Shown here one piece after another: positions 35,816-45,596 of a stretch of DNA of 64,000 bases (its first letter is position 1; each line of letters begins with the position of its first letter). The notes beneath the pieces are model-generated. The model searched no databases. It was not told the DNA's origin and saw only the letters and a list, made by a program, of their open reading frames with translations. The stretch spans positions 1 through 64,000 of the forward strand of contig CAIJXT010000011.1 of assembly GCA_903824665.1 (NCBI GenBank), read 5' to 3'. This DNA comes from an uncultured Bacteroidota bacterium (GTDB lineage: Bacteria; Bacteroidota; Bacteroidia; Chitinophagales; Chitinophagaceae). The position numbers and the translations under genes were made by a program.

Positions 35816-36901
35816 ATGTTAATGGACAATGATACCGAAGACGTATGGGATGAAGAAGACCCCGAAGCGGAAGACACTGGAGGGGAAGACCAGCCTGAAG
35901 AACGACTGCGCATTGTTACAGACAAGCGCCAGATACCGCTCCGTATAGACAAGTTCGTTATGAACCGTCTGGAGGGTGCAACCCGCAACAAGGTACAGCA
36001 GGCGATAGATGACGGGTTCATACTGGTTAATGACAAGCCTGTAAAGGCCAATTACAAGGTCAAGGCAGGGGATACCATAGTGGTGTTTGAAACGCGCAAG
36101 CCCGAGAGCCAGGAGGTAATACCACAGAACATACCGCTCGATATTTTCTACGAAGACGAAAGCCTGATGATCGTCAACAAGCCTGCTGGCATGGTAGTGC
36201 ATCCCGGTTGTGGCAACTACAGCGGCACGCTTGTCAATGGACTATCTTATTATCTGCAACAAGAGCAGGTAGAGATCAGCAATCTGTACCGGGTAGGTTT
36301 GGTACACCGGATAGACAAAGATACCACTGGCCTCGTGGTCATTGCCAAGACCGATGATGCGATGACCAAATTGGCTGCCCAGTTCAAAAAACACACAGTA
36401 TACCGTCGCTATATAGCACTCGTTTGGGGCGACCTTCCACAAGATGAGGGTACAATACAGGCGCATATTGGTCGTAATCTCCGTTTTCGCAAGATCATGG
36501 ATGCATTCCCCGATGGCGATTACGGAAAAGATGCTATAACACACTACAAGGTGCTGGAGCGGTTCAACTATGTCACGCTTGTAGAGCTTCGCCTCGAGAC
36601 CGGACGTACCCATCAGATCAGGGTACACATGAGGCTCATCGGCCATCCGCTGTTTAATGATGCTACCTATGGTGGCGACAGAATCGTAAAAGGTACTATT
36701 TTCAGCAAATACAAGCAGTTTGTCGACAATTGTTTCGCCATACTTCCCCGCCATGCTCTGCATGCCAAAGAGCTGGGTTTCACACACCCTGTTACAGGGC
36801 AGTGGATACAGTTCGACTCAGAACTGCCAGCAGATATGGCAGCCGCTATTGCCAAGTGGCGCAACTATACCATGGGAACCGCTGCAAAAGCAGAACGATA
36901 A
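35816..36901 (+). CDS. rluD: RluA/RluD-family 23S rRNA pseudouridine synthase
   Basis: A 361-aa protein from the ATG at 35816. An acidic N-terminus (DNDTEDVWDEEDPEAED) precedes an S4 RNA-binding domain (PLRIDKFVMNRLEGATRNKV ... GFILVNDKPVKANYKVKAGD). The catalytic domain has the essential Asp167 in GLVHRIDKDTTGLVVIAKT and RLETGRTHQIRVHMRLIGHP. It converts uridines to pseudouridine in helix 69-type sites of 23S rRNA; the exact position is inferred from family similarity. The start is chosen by the promoter element at 35804. A queuosine-precursor transporter gene follows 72 bp later. Confidence 0.92.
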   Translation: MLMDNDTEDVWDEEDPEAEDTGGEDQPEERLRIVTDKRQIPLRIDKFVMNRLEGATRNKVQQAIDDGFILVNDKPVKANYKVKAGDTIVVFETRKPESQEVIPQNIPLDIFYEDESLMIVNKPAGMVVHPGCGNYSGTLVNGLSYYLQQEQVEISNLYRVGLVHRIDKDTTGLVVIAKTDDAMTKLAAQFKKHTVYRRYIALVWGDLPQDEGTIQAHIGRNLRFRKIMDAFPDGDYGKDAITHYKVLERFNYVTLVELRLETGRTHQIRVHMRLIGHPLFNDATYGGDRIVKGTIFSKYKQFVDNCFAILPRHALHAKELGFTHPVTGQWIQFDSELPADMAAAIAKWRNYTMGTAAKAER

Positions 36902-36973
36902 ACACCGCTATTCGTTTGCAAATAACCGGATTTGCTGAATTTGATTAAATGTTTAAACCAGATTTTCAGACAG

Positions 36974-37768
36974 ATGATACACAAGCTGCTCAATGACAAG
37001 CCTACAAAGCTATTCCTGGTAATAGCGTCATTTTTTGTGGCCAATGCGCTTATTGCAGAGTGTATCGGTGGAAAGCTTTTTTCACTGGAGAAGGCTTTGG
37101 GCATGGTGCCGCATCCTTTTGCCCTGTTGGGCGAGCAGGGGCTCACTTATACGCTTACCTGCGGGGTTTTGTTGTGGCCTTTAGAGTTTATCATGACCGA
37201 TATCGTAAATGAATACTACGGTCCTCGAGCCGTCAGGCGTATCTCGTATATCGCGGTAGGCCTTATCTGCTATGCGTTCATCATGTTTTATGCCGCTATC
37301 AGCATCGCACCCGACACCTCCTTCTGGACAGGTAGCCAGGCGGCCAACGGTGTCCCGGATATGCAGGCCGCTTTCAGCGGAATTTTTGGCCAGGGCATGT
37401 GGATCATTGCCGGCAGCCTTAGCGCATTTATGATCAGTCAGTTGGTCGATGTCTGGGTCTTTCACAAGATCAAGAAGGCTACCGGCGAGCGCAAAGTATG
37501 GCTCAGAGCTACAGGGTCTACGGTAGTATCTCAACTTATAGATAGTTTTATTGTGCTGTTTATCGCCTTTAAGATCGGAAAGGGCTGGAGTTACCAGCGG
37601 GTGATCGCTATTTGCCTGGTCAACTATTCCTACAAATTCGTGATGGCAATTGTGCTTACACCGCTTATTTACATCATTGAGCGCGCCATTGACAACTTCC
37701 TGGGAGACAAAACGGCAAATGCCATGAAGCAGGCCGCAATGGGCAATACAGATCCTGCAATAGATTGA
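36974..37768 (+). CDS. Queuosine precursor transporter (YhhQ/DUF165)
   Basis: A 264-aa protein from the ATG at 36974 (MIHKLLNDKPTKLFLVIASFF). The frame extends 14 codons upstream without family match. About six transmembrane helices are seen, with the signatures FIMTDIVNEYYGPRAVRRI and MWIIAGSLSAFMISQLVDVWVFHKI, and QLIDSFIVLFIAF. It imports 7-cyano-7-deazaguanine or a related base for queuosine tRNA modification. It is co-directional with the pseudouridine synthase, consistent with an RNA-modification theme. Confidence 0.92.
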   Translation: MIHKLLNDKPTKLFLVIASFFVANALIAECIGGKLFSLEKALGMVPHPFALLGEQGLTYTLTCGVLLWPLEFIMTDIVNEYYGPRAVRRISYIAVGLICYAFIMFYAAISIAPDTSFWTGSQAANGVPDMQAAFSGIFGQGMWIIAGSLSAFMISQLVDVWVFHKIKKATGERKVWLRATGSTVVSQLIDSFIVLFIAFKIGKGWSYQRVIAICLVNYSYKFVMAIVLTPLIYIIERAIDNFLGDKTANAMKQAAMGNTDPAID

Positions 37769-37786
37769 TGATCGCGCGGGGCGGCA

Positions 37787-38617
37787 TCAGGCCTTGCCCA
37801 ATACATAAATCTGTTCCATTGTTGGCGTTGGGCTGCCCCCTGCTTTTTCAAGCGAAATGGCAAAAGCTTCACCCGACTCAATGCGCATACCTATTTTCTG
37901 AATCGATGGAGTATTGGCCATGCTGTTAGGTAGCACTCCCATGCTTACTGGCTTTCCGCCCTGTATTACCCACAATTGATACTGCATACCGGCAGGTGGT
38001 GGCGGCAAACCATCAACAGATACGTAGGCTTCGGCTTTTTCCTTGCTCCAGTAGAGTGTAGCGGCCATCGGGTGTCCCTTTTGCATGGTGTGCATCACTA
38101 TGGTCTGCATGCCGGTGTCCGACATCATTAATTTTGCCTTCTGGTAATCGTCTACAAGAGCCGCCAGTTGCTGTTGTTTCGCACTCAGTGAATCCATTCT
38201 GGCGGTAAGAGCAACAGAAGTGTTTCCGGCATCATTTTTATTGTTCCATAGCACGGCGTTCAGTGCCAGACTACCCACCAGACCGGCAACAGCCGCTGCC
38301 AGTTTCCATTGTACCGGCTTACGGTATTCGGGGGTGAATGGAATTACTTTCGGATTAGATACAACTTCATCATCTCCACCGGCGTTGGCGGCGTGTGTAC
38401 TCATAGAATTCCAGATCTTGTCTTCAAGACCCTTGGGCAAAGCAGGAGCATCCATGGAAGCAAATTGTATTGCTGCCATCTCTATTGCTGCTACCTCAGC
38501 CGCAAGCTCCGGATAACGTGCTATGTTTTCAGCCACTTCCCTGGTTTCTTCCGGGGAGAGTGCACCGAGAACGTATGCCTCCAGTAAGCCTGATTCTATG
38601 TATTCTTTTATATTCAC
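37787..38617 (-). CDS. Anti-sigma factor (RskA-like)
   Basis: A 276-aa protein. The N-terminal cytosolic anti-sigma domain (ESGLLEAYVLGALSPEETREV ... YPELAAEVAAIE) is followed by a single transmembrane helix (about 107-128, WKLAAAVAGLVGSLALNAVLW) and a C-terminal periplasmic RskA-type domain (YWSKEKAEAYVSVDGLPPPP ... QLWVIQGGKPVSMG). It holds the ECF sigma factor encoded 12 bp upstream inactive until an envelope signal releases it. No zinc-binding HxxxCxxC is present, as is usual for RskA-type members. Confidence 0.92.
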   Translation of the reverse strand: MNIKEYIESGLLEAYVLGALSPEETREVAENIARYPELAAEVAAIEMAAIQFASMDAPALPKGLEDKIWNSMSTHAANAGGDDEVVSNPKVIPFTPEYRKPVQWKLAAAVAGLVGSLALNAVLWNNKNDAGNTSVALTARMDSLSAKQQQLAALVDDYQKAKLMMSDTGMQTIVMHTMQKGHPMAATLYWSKEKAEAYVSVDGLPPPPAGMQYQLWVIQGGKPVSMGVLPNSMANTPSIQKIGMRIESGEAFAISLEKAGGSPTPTMEQIYVLGKA

Positions 38618-38629
38618 TTATTCTTTATG

Positions 38630-39184
38630 CTATTGTTTGGTTCCAAATATTGTTCTCAGTTGTCCCATGGCTCGTCGCATTCGGGTTTTTACCGTTCCCG
38701 AGGGTATGTTCAGTGTTTTTGATATTTCTTCAGTTGTATATCCGTTAAAGTAAGCAAGTTGCACAATTTCAGCATATTCCGGCTGCAAATCATTTACCAT
38801 TTTGCGCAATCCTATAGTATCGGTTGATTGTTCACTGCTTGCTCTTTGTTCCAGACTATTTACGACATTTTCACCTGTATGGATTTTTGCTTTCATTATT
38901 TCGCCCTTCGAACGCAATTTGTCTATTGCCGAATTGCGGGCTATGTTCAGCATCCACGTATAAAGCCGCCCTTTTTGTGCATTGTACTGACCTATGTTAT
39001 TCCAGATCTTTACGAATACCTCCTGCAGCACATCCTGACAGGTTTGCTCATCGCCGATTAGTTTGTAGATAACACTGTAAAGTGCGCCTGAATATTGCTT
39101 GTAAAGGTAATTAAAAGCCTGCCTGCTCTGACCCTGCAACAAGGTCAAAAGCTGTTCCTCGGTATATGTTATTTGTTCACCCAC
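38630..39184 (-). CDS. ECF-type RNA polymerase sigma factor
   Basis: A 184-aa protein. Region 2 (FNYLYKQYSGALYSVIYKLI ... QDVLQEVFVKIWNNI ... YTWMLNIARNSAIDKLRSK) and region 4 (VQLAYFNGYTTEEISKTLNI, PSGTVKTRMRRAMGQLR) are both complete. It is paired with the anti-sigma factor gene directly downstream (12 bp apart), the normal ECF/anti-sigma operon. A TTTG-N19-TACTTTTG promoter precedes it. Confidence 0.95.
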   Translation of the reverse strand: MGEQITYTEEQLLTLLQGQSRQAFNYLYKQYSGALYSVIYKLIGDEQTCQDVLQEVFVKIWNNIGQYNAQKGRLYTWMLNIARNSAIDKLRSKGEIMKAKIHTGENVVNSLEQRASSEQSTDTIGLRKMVNDLQPEYAEIVQLAYFNGYTTEEISKTLNIPSGTVKTRMRRAMGQLRTIFGTKQ

Positions 39185-39231
39185 CAGGCAGTTATGAAAT
39201 AGTAATACTATGCTCAGTTATAATGTTACTT

Positions 39232-39262
39232 CAAAAGTAGACAAATTGTTGTCTTTGCCAAA
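39232..39262 (-). promoter_or_regulatory. Promoter TTTG-N19-TACTTTTG of the sigma/anti-sigma operon
   Basis: On the minus strand, TTTG (39259-39262) and TACTTTTG (39232-39239) are separated by exactly 19 bp, a good match to the Bacteroidota housekeeping promoter consensus. The 5' UTR would be about 40 nt. Confidence 0.65.
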
Positions 39263-39276
39263 AGTTCGTTGAAATA

Positions 39277-41880
39277 TTAATTTGTAGTCTTTTGTGCGGC
39301 CAACTTCCGCTGTTTCCGGATAAACGATTTTTTGATCCATTTTTCCAGCTCTACAGCATGAAAAATTATTGCAGAGAGCCCAATGCACGATAATAGCTCT
39401 CCTGCAGACAGGGGTTGCGTACTGAACAACTTGTTGGCAACAGGCAGGTATATGATTCCGATTTGTAAGGCAAAGGTTAGAAAAACGGTACCTAGCATCA
39501 GCCTGTTTGAGAAGAATCCCTTCACGAAAATGTAGTGGTTGTCGCTGCGGATAGCCAGCACATGGCCTAGTTGCGAAAACAGTAGTACAGTGAACACCAT
39601 CGTCTGCCAGTGTGCCAGTTCATGGTGGAGAGCGTATTGCTGAGTGGCCAGTGTTACCACAGCCATCAGTATCCCTACCCAGGCTATATGAGTGCCCACA
39701 CCAACCGAAAATATGCTTTCTCCGGGCGGTCTGGGTTGGCGTTTCATAATATCGATTTCCGGCTTTTCATATGCCAGTGCCAGGCCAGGCAAACCATCTG
39801 TTACCAGATTGATCCAAAGAATGTGCATGGGGAGCAGAGGGGTAGGCATGCCCACTATTTGGGCGGTCAGGATTATTAGTATCTCAGCACTGTTGCAGGC
39901 CATGATGTACTTCACAAACTTCCTGATGTTGTCGTATATCCTGCGACCTTCTTTTACCGCTTTTACAATTGTAGCAAAGTTGTCGTCTAGCAGCACCAGA
40001 TGTGCAGCTTCCTTACTCACGTCAGTGCCTGTGATACCCATCGCTATACCTATATTAGCTGTTTTCAGCGATGGTGCATCGTTGGCGCCGTCGCCGGTCA
40101 TAGCTACAAAGTGGCCTTTGCTTTGCAGGCATTGCACTATCCGCAGTTTCTGTTCCGGTGACACCCTGGCATAGACCCTTATATTTTCAACCTGGGTACT
40201 CAGTTCGTCATCTGTGATGCTCGTTAGTTCTGTACCCGTAATCGCTTTCGTACCCTCAGTCAGTATCCCTATTGCTGTTGCTATTGCCGTTGCCGTCAGT
40301 AGGTGATCACCGGTAATCATAACAGGCGTTATTCCGGCTGATCGGGCCTCTTCTATCGCTGCCTTTACCTCAGGGCGGGGCGGGTCTATCATGCCAGCCA
40401 TACCGGCATAGATCAGGCTCGATTCTATTGTTTCAGGGCTTTTGGGGTCAGGCGCTGTAGTCATTATCCGGTATCCGAAAGCGATAACGCGCATGCCTTT
40501 CGACGCCATGGCAGTAGCCGCAGCTTCTATTTTTTCATTGGCGTCTTTGTTTTCAAATAGTTCTGTCAATGATTCAATAGCGCCCTTTGTGATCACCAGA
40601 TACTCATTTTTATGCTGGTGAATGGTTGTCATTCTTTTTCGTTCAGCATCAAAGGGTATTTCGGCGGTACGCGCATATTCCTCTTGCAAACCCTTGGTTT
40701 TTTCTTTGCCTGCTTTTTCTGTAGCCCATGCCAGCAGCGCCATTTCTGTAGGGTCGCCGGTATGTTTATCACCGTCGGCAATTACAACATCCTGGTTGAG
40801 CAGCATACCCAGCGTAAGCATAGACGGGTTTTCTTCCGGGTTTTTGCCAGATTCCGGTTCGCTGACCTCCAATACGGTCATTTCATTCTTTGTAAGTGTG
40901 CCGGTTTTATCTGAGCAGATGTAGGTGACCGAACCAAGCGTTTCCACCGCAGGTAGTCTGCGTACTACAACGTTTTGTGTTGCCAGGCGTTTTGCACCCA
41001 TTGCCAGTGCTATCGTTATAAGTGCCGGCAACGCCTCTGGTATGGCGGCAACTGCAAGCGTGATAGATAGCAGCAGCATTTGCAACGGCGGCTCGCCTCG
41101 CAGCATTCCTACTGCAAAAAGCAAGGCACAGATACCAATCACGATAAAGGTAAGTTTCTTACCAAAATCGGCCATTCGCACCTGCAGTGGCGTTTTTATT
41201 TCATCTGTCTGAAGCATACCTGCAATCTTTCCGATTTCGGTTTTCATACCGGTTTCGGTTACAATTCCTTTGCCTCGTCCGTTAGTGATTTTTGTAGTCT
41301 TGTATGCCATGTTCACCCTGTCACCCAGTGGTGTATCCTGTTCGGGTAGTATGGTGTCTGTTTTATCTGCCGGAACAGATTCTCCGGTTAGCGCAGCTTC
41401 TTCTATCCGTAGCGAATGTGCTTCGATCAGTCGCATATCGGCCGGTATCAATTGTCCGGCTTCAAGCAGCACCATATCCCCCGGTACCAGTTCTGTTGCA
41501 GATATCTCGGTAATTGCTCCGTCTCTGTTTACACGGGCCATAGGTGTGGTCATGCTGCGCAGCGCTTCCATTGTTTTTTCAGCCCTGTACTCCTGCACAA
41601 AGCCAATCACTGCATTCAACACTAAAATGGTAAGTATAATAATTGTGTCGATGGGATCTCCAATAATTCCGGAAACAATAGCAGCAATCATCAGAATGAC
41701 GATCATAAAGTCCCGGAACTGGTTGAGGAAAATGACAATTGGCTTGATCTTTTTCTTAACTGCGAACTCGTTTTTGCCATGTTCGGCGAGTGCGCTTGCA
41801 GCACCTTCAGAGGTCAGTCCGGTTTTAGATGATTTGAGTGTACCCAGAACTGTTTCTATTTCTTGCTGGTGCCAGTTCAT
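39277..41880 (-). CDS. Calcium-type P-type ATPase
   Basis: An 867-aa protein from the ATG at 41880 (MNWHQQEIETVLGTLKSS); the upstream extension to 41922 is unlikely. Order: cation-ATPase N-domain, actuator with TGES at 165-168, M4 motif PEALP at 281-285, phosphorylation Asp324 in SDKTGTLT, nucleotide-binding domain, GDGANDAPSL hinge and four C-terminal helices (Cation_ATPase_C). This is the PMR1/SERCA-like P2A group, which exports Ca2+ (or Mn2+). PEALP instead of PEGLP at M4 is a small variation. It stands alone, with the sigma operon promoter after it. Confidence 0.93.
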   Translation of the reverse strand: MNWHQQEIETVLGTLKSSKTGLTSEGAASALAEHGKNEFAVKKKIKPIVIFLNQFRDFMIVILMIAAIVSGIIGDPIDTIIILTILVLNAVIGFVQEYRAEKTMEALRSMTTPMARVNRDGAITEISATELVPGDMVLLEAGQLIPADMRLIEAHSLRIEEAALTGESVPADKTDTILPEQDTPLGDRVNMAYKTTKITNGRGKGIVTETGMKTEIGKIAGMLQTDEIKTPLQVRMADFGKKLTFIVIGICALLFAVGMLRGEPPLQMLLLSITLAVAAIPEALPALITIALAMGAKRLATQNVVVRRLPAVETLGSVTYICSDKTGTLTKNEMTVLEVSEPESGKNPEENPSMLTLGMLLNQDVVIADGDKHTGDPTEMALLAWATEKAGKEKTKGLQEEYARTAEIPFDAERKRMTTIHQHKNEYLVITKGAIESLTELFENKDANEKIEAAATAMASKGMRVIAFGYRIMTTAPDPKSPETIESSLIYAGMAGMIDPPRPEVKAAIEEARSAGITPVMITGDHLLTATAIATAIGILTEGTKAITGTELTSITDDELSTQVENIRVYARVSPEQKLRIVQCLQSKGHFVAMTGDGANDAPSLKTANIGIAMGITGTDVSKEAAHLVLLDDNFATIVKAVKEGRRIYDNIRKFVKYIMACNSAEILIILTAQIVGMPTPLLPMHILWINLVTDGLPGLALAYEKPEIDIMKRQPRPPGESIFSVGVGTHIAWVGILMAVVTLATQQYALHHELAHWQTMVFTVLLFSQLGHVLAIRSDNHYIFVKGFFSNRLMLGTVFLTFALQIGIIYLPVANKLFSTQPLSAGELLSCIGLSAIIFHAVELEKWIKKSFIRKQRKLAAQKTTN

Positions 41881-42039
41881 AGTCTTTCGGAAATTAGCAA
41901 TGGTGCAAAAATAGCAGGCCAAAGTGACCAGAATATGCGCAATGCATTAACTCTGGTATTCGTACAAAGGTATGCCTAACGCAATGGGGGGCGTTCAGTT
42001 ACTTTTGGGTGTTGTCACAATATTTCGTTAGAAACGGGC

Positions 42040-43365
42040 TTATTTTCCTATCTGCGCATAGATTGCAGCAGACTTGCTCACGAGTTGGTCTTTTTTGGCA
42101 AGAAATTGGTCAAGCTTATCTTTTGGCAATCGGAGATTGTAAAATGGAGTAGGGTAGGTGTTGTAAACAAACATGTCATAGTCTGCATTCCACCTTGTAA
42201 GCAGCTTCTTGTCAATAGCAATTTCCTGACTCAGTAGCTCCAGGTGAATTGGTTCCTTGATACGCACAATGGCCATGTTCTTCAGTTCATCATCGGTAAA
42301 TGGATGCGTTTTATCTACTGGCTTGGTGGTAATTGTAGTATTGGTAGTGCCGGGTACTGTTGTAGCTGTTGTTGCACCTGTCTTACCAGCAACAATTTCT
42401 TTCTTTTGTAGCAGATCTTCCTCTTTTCCAAACTTGAAGTCTACCGGTATGCTGCCAAGGTTTATAAATTTATTCAGGTTCTCGAAGATGCTCGCCGTTG
42501 CGATAAAAGCGAGTACGTGACCCTGCGTTTCGCGGGGCAGGTATTCTTTTATGTCCCAGAAATTGCGGCTTCCGGTGCGGTCTATGGCTCTTTGCACTGG
42601 CGTGGGACCACTGTTGTATGCAGCGATTACAAGCAGCCAGTCATTGAGTTGGCTATACAATAATTCAAGGTATTTTGTGGCTGCTGTGGTCGATTTGTAC
42701 CAGTCTGTTCGGTCGTCTCTGTTGCGGTTTACAGACAGTCCCATCATCTTCGCAGTAGATTCCATGAGCTGCCATGGGCCTACAGCACCGGCTCTTGATA
42801 CAGCCTTGTGATTCAATGCAGATTCAATCACCGCCAGGTATTTTAACTCCTTGGGCAACTGTTTTTTCTCCAGCACATTGTCTATTACAGTGAATGGTTT
42901 TGTACTCGAATTCTGAACACTGTTCAATGTTTTATTATGTACTTCCAGGTATCGGCGCACATAGTCATTTACGAAATCATTCTTTTCGCCAAAGTAGGAT
43001 TTTGTGCCTGCGAGCGGAACTGGTCCGTACTTAGGCTGACTTTCGGTACCGGATAGGAGGGTGGCTGTAATTGCGGGCAATTCTGTTTTGCCTGCTGCCA
43101 CGGTTACGGGAGGCTGTGAAGTGGAGATAATATTCTGAGCTGGTCCGCTAGTTGGTATGTTATCGGCCAATACCGGTACCGCTGGTTTGGTGATAGTTTT
43201 GGCAATTGGTATGCCTGCTGGCTTTGCGGTATCTGTAACTACGTTTTCTTTAACTATTGCAGAGGATGATACAAGTATTTTAGAACCGCTTTTCTTCTGT
43301 GCATATACGGCACTACCATTACACAGCAGGGTCAGGAGTGGTAATAAAACGACTTTATATTGCAT
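42040..43365 (-). CDS. Lytic transglycosylase (MltD-like, SLT domain)
   Basis: A 441-aa protein. Signal peptide (MQYKVVLLPLLTLLCNGSAVYAQ), a long Thr/Pro/Val-rich disordered region (25-120), then an SLT domain with catalytic Glu181 in YLAVIESALNHKAVSRAGAVG, PWQLMESTA and AAYNSGPTPVQRAI. The tail (about 315-441) lacks a full LysM. It cleaves peptidoglycan between MurNAc and GlcNAc with 1,6-anhydro product. It lies 90 bp downstream of tatA. Confidence 0.9.
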   Translation of the reverse strand: MQYKVVLLPLLTLLCNGSAVYAQKKSGSKILVSSSAIVKENVVTDTAKPAGIPIAKTITKPAVPVLADNIPTSGPAQNIISTSQPPVTVAAGKTELPAITATLLSGTESQPKYGPVPLAGTKSYFGEKNDFVNDYVRRYLEVHNKTLNSVQNSSTKPFTVIDNVLEKKQLPKELKYLAVIESALNHKAVSRAGAVGPWQLMESTAKMMGLSVNRNRDDRTDWYKSTTAATKYLELLYSQLNDWLLVIAAYNSGPTPVQRAIDRTGSRNFWDIKEYLPRETQGHVLAFIATASIFENLNKFINLGSIPVDFKFGKEEDLLQKKEIVAGKTGATTATTVPGTTNTTITTKPVDKTHPFTDDELKNMAIVRIKEPIHLELLSQEIAIDKKLLTRWNADYDMFVYNTYPTPFYNLRLPKDKLDQFLAKKDQLVSKSAAIYAQIGK

Positions 43366-43455
43366 GTTTTTTCCGTTGGGTTAAGCATGCAACCCTTTTA
43401 TTGAAGGGAAGCTGGTGAAAAAATAAAATGAAAACCAGTTAAAGCACCTGTAGCA

Positions 43456-43695
43456 TTAGGCTTTGTTGCTGTCGGAAGATTGGATCTTGTCTTTTTCCTT
43501 TAGTCCGCTTTCGATCTCATTCTTAATGCCGTCTTTAGCGTCGTTAAATTCACGAATACCTTTTCCAAGACCTTTTGCAAGCTCCGGGATTTTTTTACCG
43601 CCAAACAATACAACGATAATGAGTAAAAGAATCATCAATTCGCCTGAGTTAGGCATACCCATAAGCATTTGCGGACAAAAATTAAGTACTGACAT
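43456..43695 (-). CDS. tatA: Twin-arginine translocase subunit TatA/TatE
   Basis: A 79-aa protein. A single transmembrane helix ([16 protein letters not shown]) is followed by the [20 protein letters not shown] hinge and amphipathic helix, and an acidic tail. It forms the pore of the Tat system. tatC is not in the window. Start ambiguity: Met at residues 1, 10, 12 and 14 are in frame; residue 12 or 14 gives the usual short periplasmic N-terminus. Confidence 0.93.
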   Translation of the reverse strand: MSVLNFCPQMLMGMPNSGELMILLLIIVVLFGGKKIPELAKGLGKGIREFNDAKDGIKNEIESGLKEKDKIQSSDSNKA

Positions 43696-43921
43696 GCTAA
43701 AAACGATTTAAAACATTAAAAAACGAACTATTTATACGGCAAAGATAGCACATTGCTGTCTTAAAAATGCACTTTTATTCTGCCTGATTTCAACTTTAAC
43801 AACTGATGGTTAATTGTTATGCAAAGAATTTCCCTTTACAATGCGGGTTATAAAGCTTTCGCTTTCTCGCCGACACATAGTCACTGATCAAACAAACCCT
43901 GAGCTAAGTATCCATCAGTAA

Positions 43922-45190
43922 TTACACCAACATAGTTACCGGATTCTCGAGGTATGTTTTCAGTGTCTGAAGGAATCTGGATCCAACAGCACCATCTACC
44001 ACACGGTGATCACAGCTCAGCGTCAGTTTCAGCAGGTTGCGTACTACTACCTGTCCGTTTTCCACCACAGGTGTCGCAGCAATTTTACCTACAGCAAGTA
44101 TGCAGCTATCCGGTGGATTGATGATAGCAGTAAACTCATCAATATCCATCATACCCAAATTGGAAATGGTGAATGTATTACCGGTAAACTCCTGCGGCTG
44201 AATTTTCTTGGTACGCGCTTTGTCTATCAATGTGCCGGCTTCTACTGCGATTTGCGAAAGTGTTTTTTGGTCGGCAAATTTCACAACCGGTACGATCAAA
44301 CCCTCATCCACAGCTACGGCAGTGCCAATGTGTATGTGATGGTTTTGACGGATAAAATCACCCATCCACGAGCTGTTCACTGCGGGGTGTTTACGCAAGG
44401 CCATTGCGCATGCTTTAATGATCAGATCATTAAAAGATACTTTCTCAGGCGATACAAGGTTGATTGCTTTTCGGGCTTCCATAGCATTGTCCATCGTAAT
44501 GGTCATGCGCAAATAGAAATGCGGTGCACTGAATTTGCTTTCTGCAAGACGCTGTGCGATGATACGGCGCATTTGTGATACTGGCGTGTCGGTGTGCCCT
44601 TCTTCGCCTGTGTATACAGCCACAACCGGCGCTGCAACTGGTTTTGATGGTGCCGGCTGCGGGGCGGCGGCGGCAACAGCAGGTGTAAAGCTATCTATAT
44701 CTCTTTTGATGATTCTGCCATTGTCTCCGGAACCTTTGACAGCAGCTATGTTGACACCTTTTTCTTCTGCCAGCTTTTTGGCTAGTGGAGATGCTTTGAT
44801 ACGCTCGTCGCTGCTATCAGGCGCATCGGCTACTACTTCTGCAGCTGGTGCCGATTCCGCAGGCTGACTGGCGCTTGCAGCAGGCGCTGTGTCTGATGCC
44901 ACTACAGCCGAGCCTCCACCTTCTGCAGTAAGTATACTTTGGTAGTCTTCCCCGGGTTTGCCTATTATCGCCATTATGCCGTTTACGGGCACTCCTTTTC
45001 CTTTTTCTACGCCTATATACAGCAATGTGCCATCTACATACGGCATCACTTCCATGGTAGCTTTATCTGTCTCCACTTCTGCAATGATGTCGTCCGATTT
45101 TACAGTGTCTCCTACCTTTTTGTGCCACTCAGCTATTACTCCTTCTTTCATTGTGTCGCTCAGTAGCGGCATGCGTATCGCTTCAGCCAT
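43922..45190 (-). CDS. pdhC: 2-oxoacid dehydrogenase E2 (dihydrolipoamide acyltransferase)
   Basis: A 422-aa protein. A single lipoyl domain with lipoyl-Lys43 in ETDKATMEV, an Ala/Pro linker (95-125), a peripheral-subunit-binding domain (ASPLAKKLAEEKGVNIAAVK ... GRIIKRDI) and the catalytic domain ending in SCDHRVVDGAVG (His395, Asp399). It transfers the acyl group to CoA. Pyruvate dehydrogenase E2 is most likely given one lipoyl domain and similarity to Bacteroidota PdhC, but branched-chain or 2-oxoglutarate forms cannot be excluded. No E1 or E3 gene is in the window. Confidence 0.9.
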   Translation of the reverse strand: MAEAIRMPLLSDTMKEGVIAEWHKKVGDTVKSDDIIAEVETDKATMEVMPYVDGTLLYIGVEKGKGVPVNGIMAIIGKPGEDYQSILTAEGGGSAVVASDTAPAASASQPAESAPAAEVVADAPDSSDERIKASPLAKKLAEEKGVNIAAVKGSGDNGRIIKRDIDSFTPAVAAAAPQPAPSKPVAAPVVAVYTGEEGHTDTPVSQMRRIIAQRLAESKFSAPHFYLRMTITMDNAMEARKAINLVSPEKVSFNDLIIKACAMALRKHPAVNSSWMGDFIRQNHHIHIGTAVAVDEGLIVPVVKFADQKTLSQIAVEAGTLIDKARTKKIQPQEFTGNTFTISNLGMMDIDEFTAIINPPDSCILAVGKIAATPVVENGQVVVRNLLKLTLSCDHRVVDGAVGSRFLQTLKTYLENPVTMLV

Positions 45191-45596
45191 AATGTGGTTC
45201 TGTATTTTTAGAAGTCAAAAGTAATTTTTTTTGAGGAAATGACTACTACAAATTCGGGAGTAGCATGTTCTGTCCTTTCAAACGTTAAATACAACCGCTT
45301 TTTATAGTTGCCGAATATTCCGGTAGCTGTCATGCATTAAATATTGTATTCGTTTTACAACTTGTACAAGTAATGAATTGATGCCAAGGCTACACTGCAC
45401 CGGGCCATTTAAGTCCAGGTGGCATCATTTAGCTAGTGGTGTCAATTTATTAGCTTGCCGCTTATTACCGGGAAGTAAACGTGTGAAATGTGCAAATTCT
45501 CTCTTCGTTCTTATAACAATGCACCGCCCGATGGTTACTACATTTGAGTAGTTGAACTCAATTTGAAATTGTCTCTAAATATCTAAAACGGTCGCT
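45191..45596. promoter_or_regulatory. Upstream region of pdhC with -7 element
   Basis: 406 bp. A minus-strand TACTTTTG element at 45216-45223 lies 25 bp before the pdhC ATG; the nearest TTTG-like -33 (45249-45252) is 25 bp away, farther than usual. The rest holds no gene that I can support. Confidence 0.45.
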
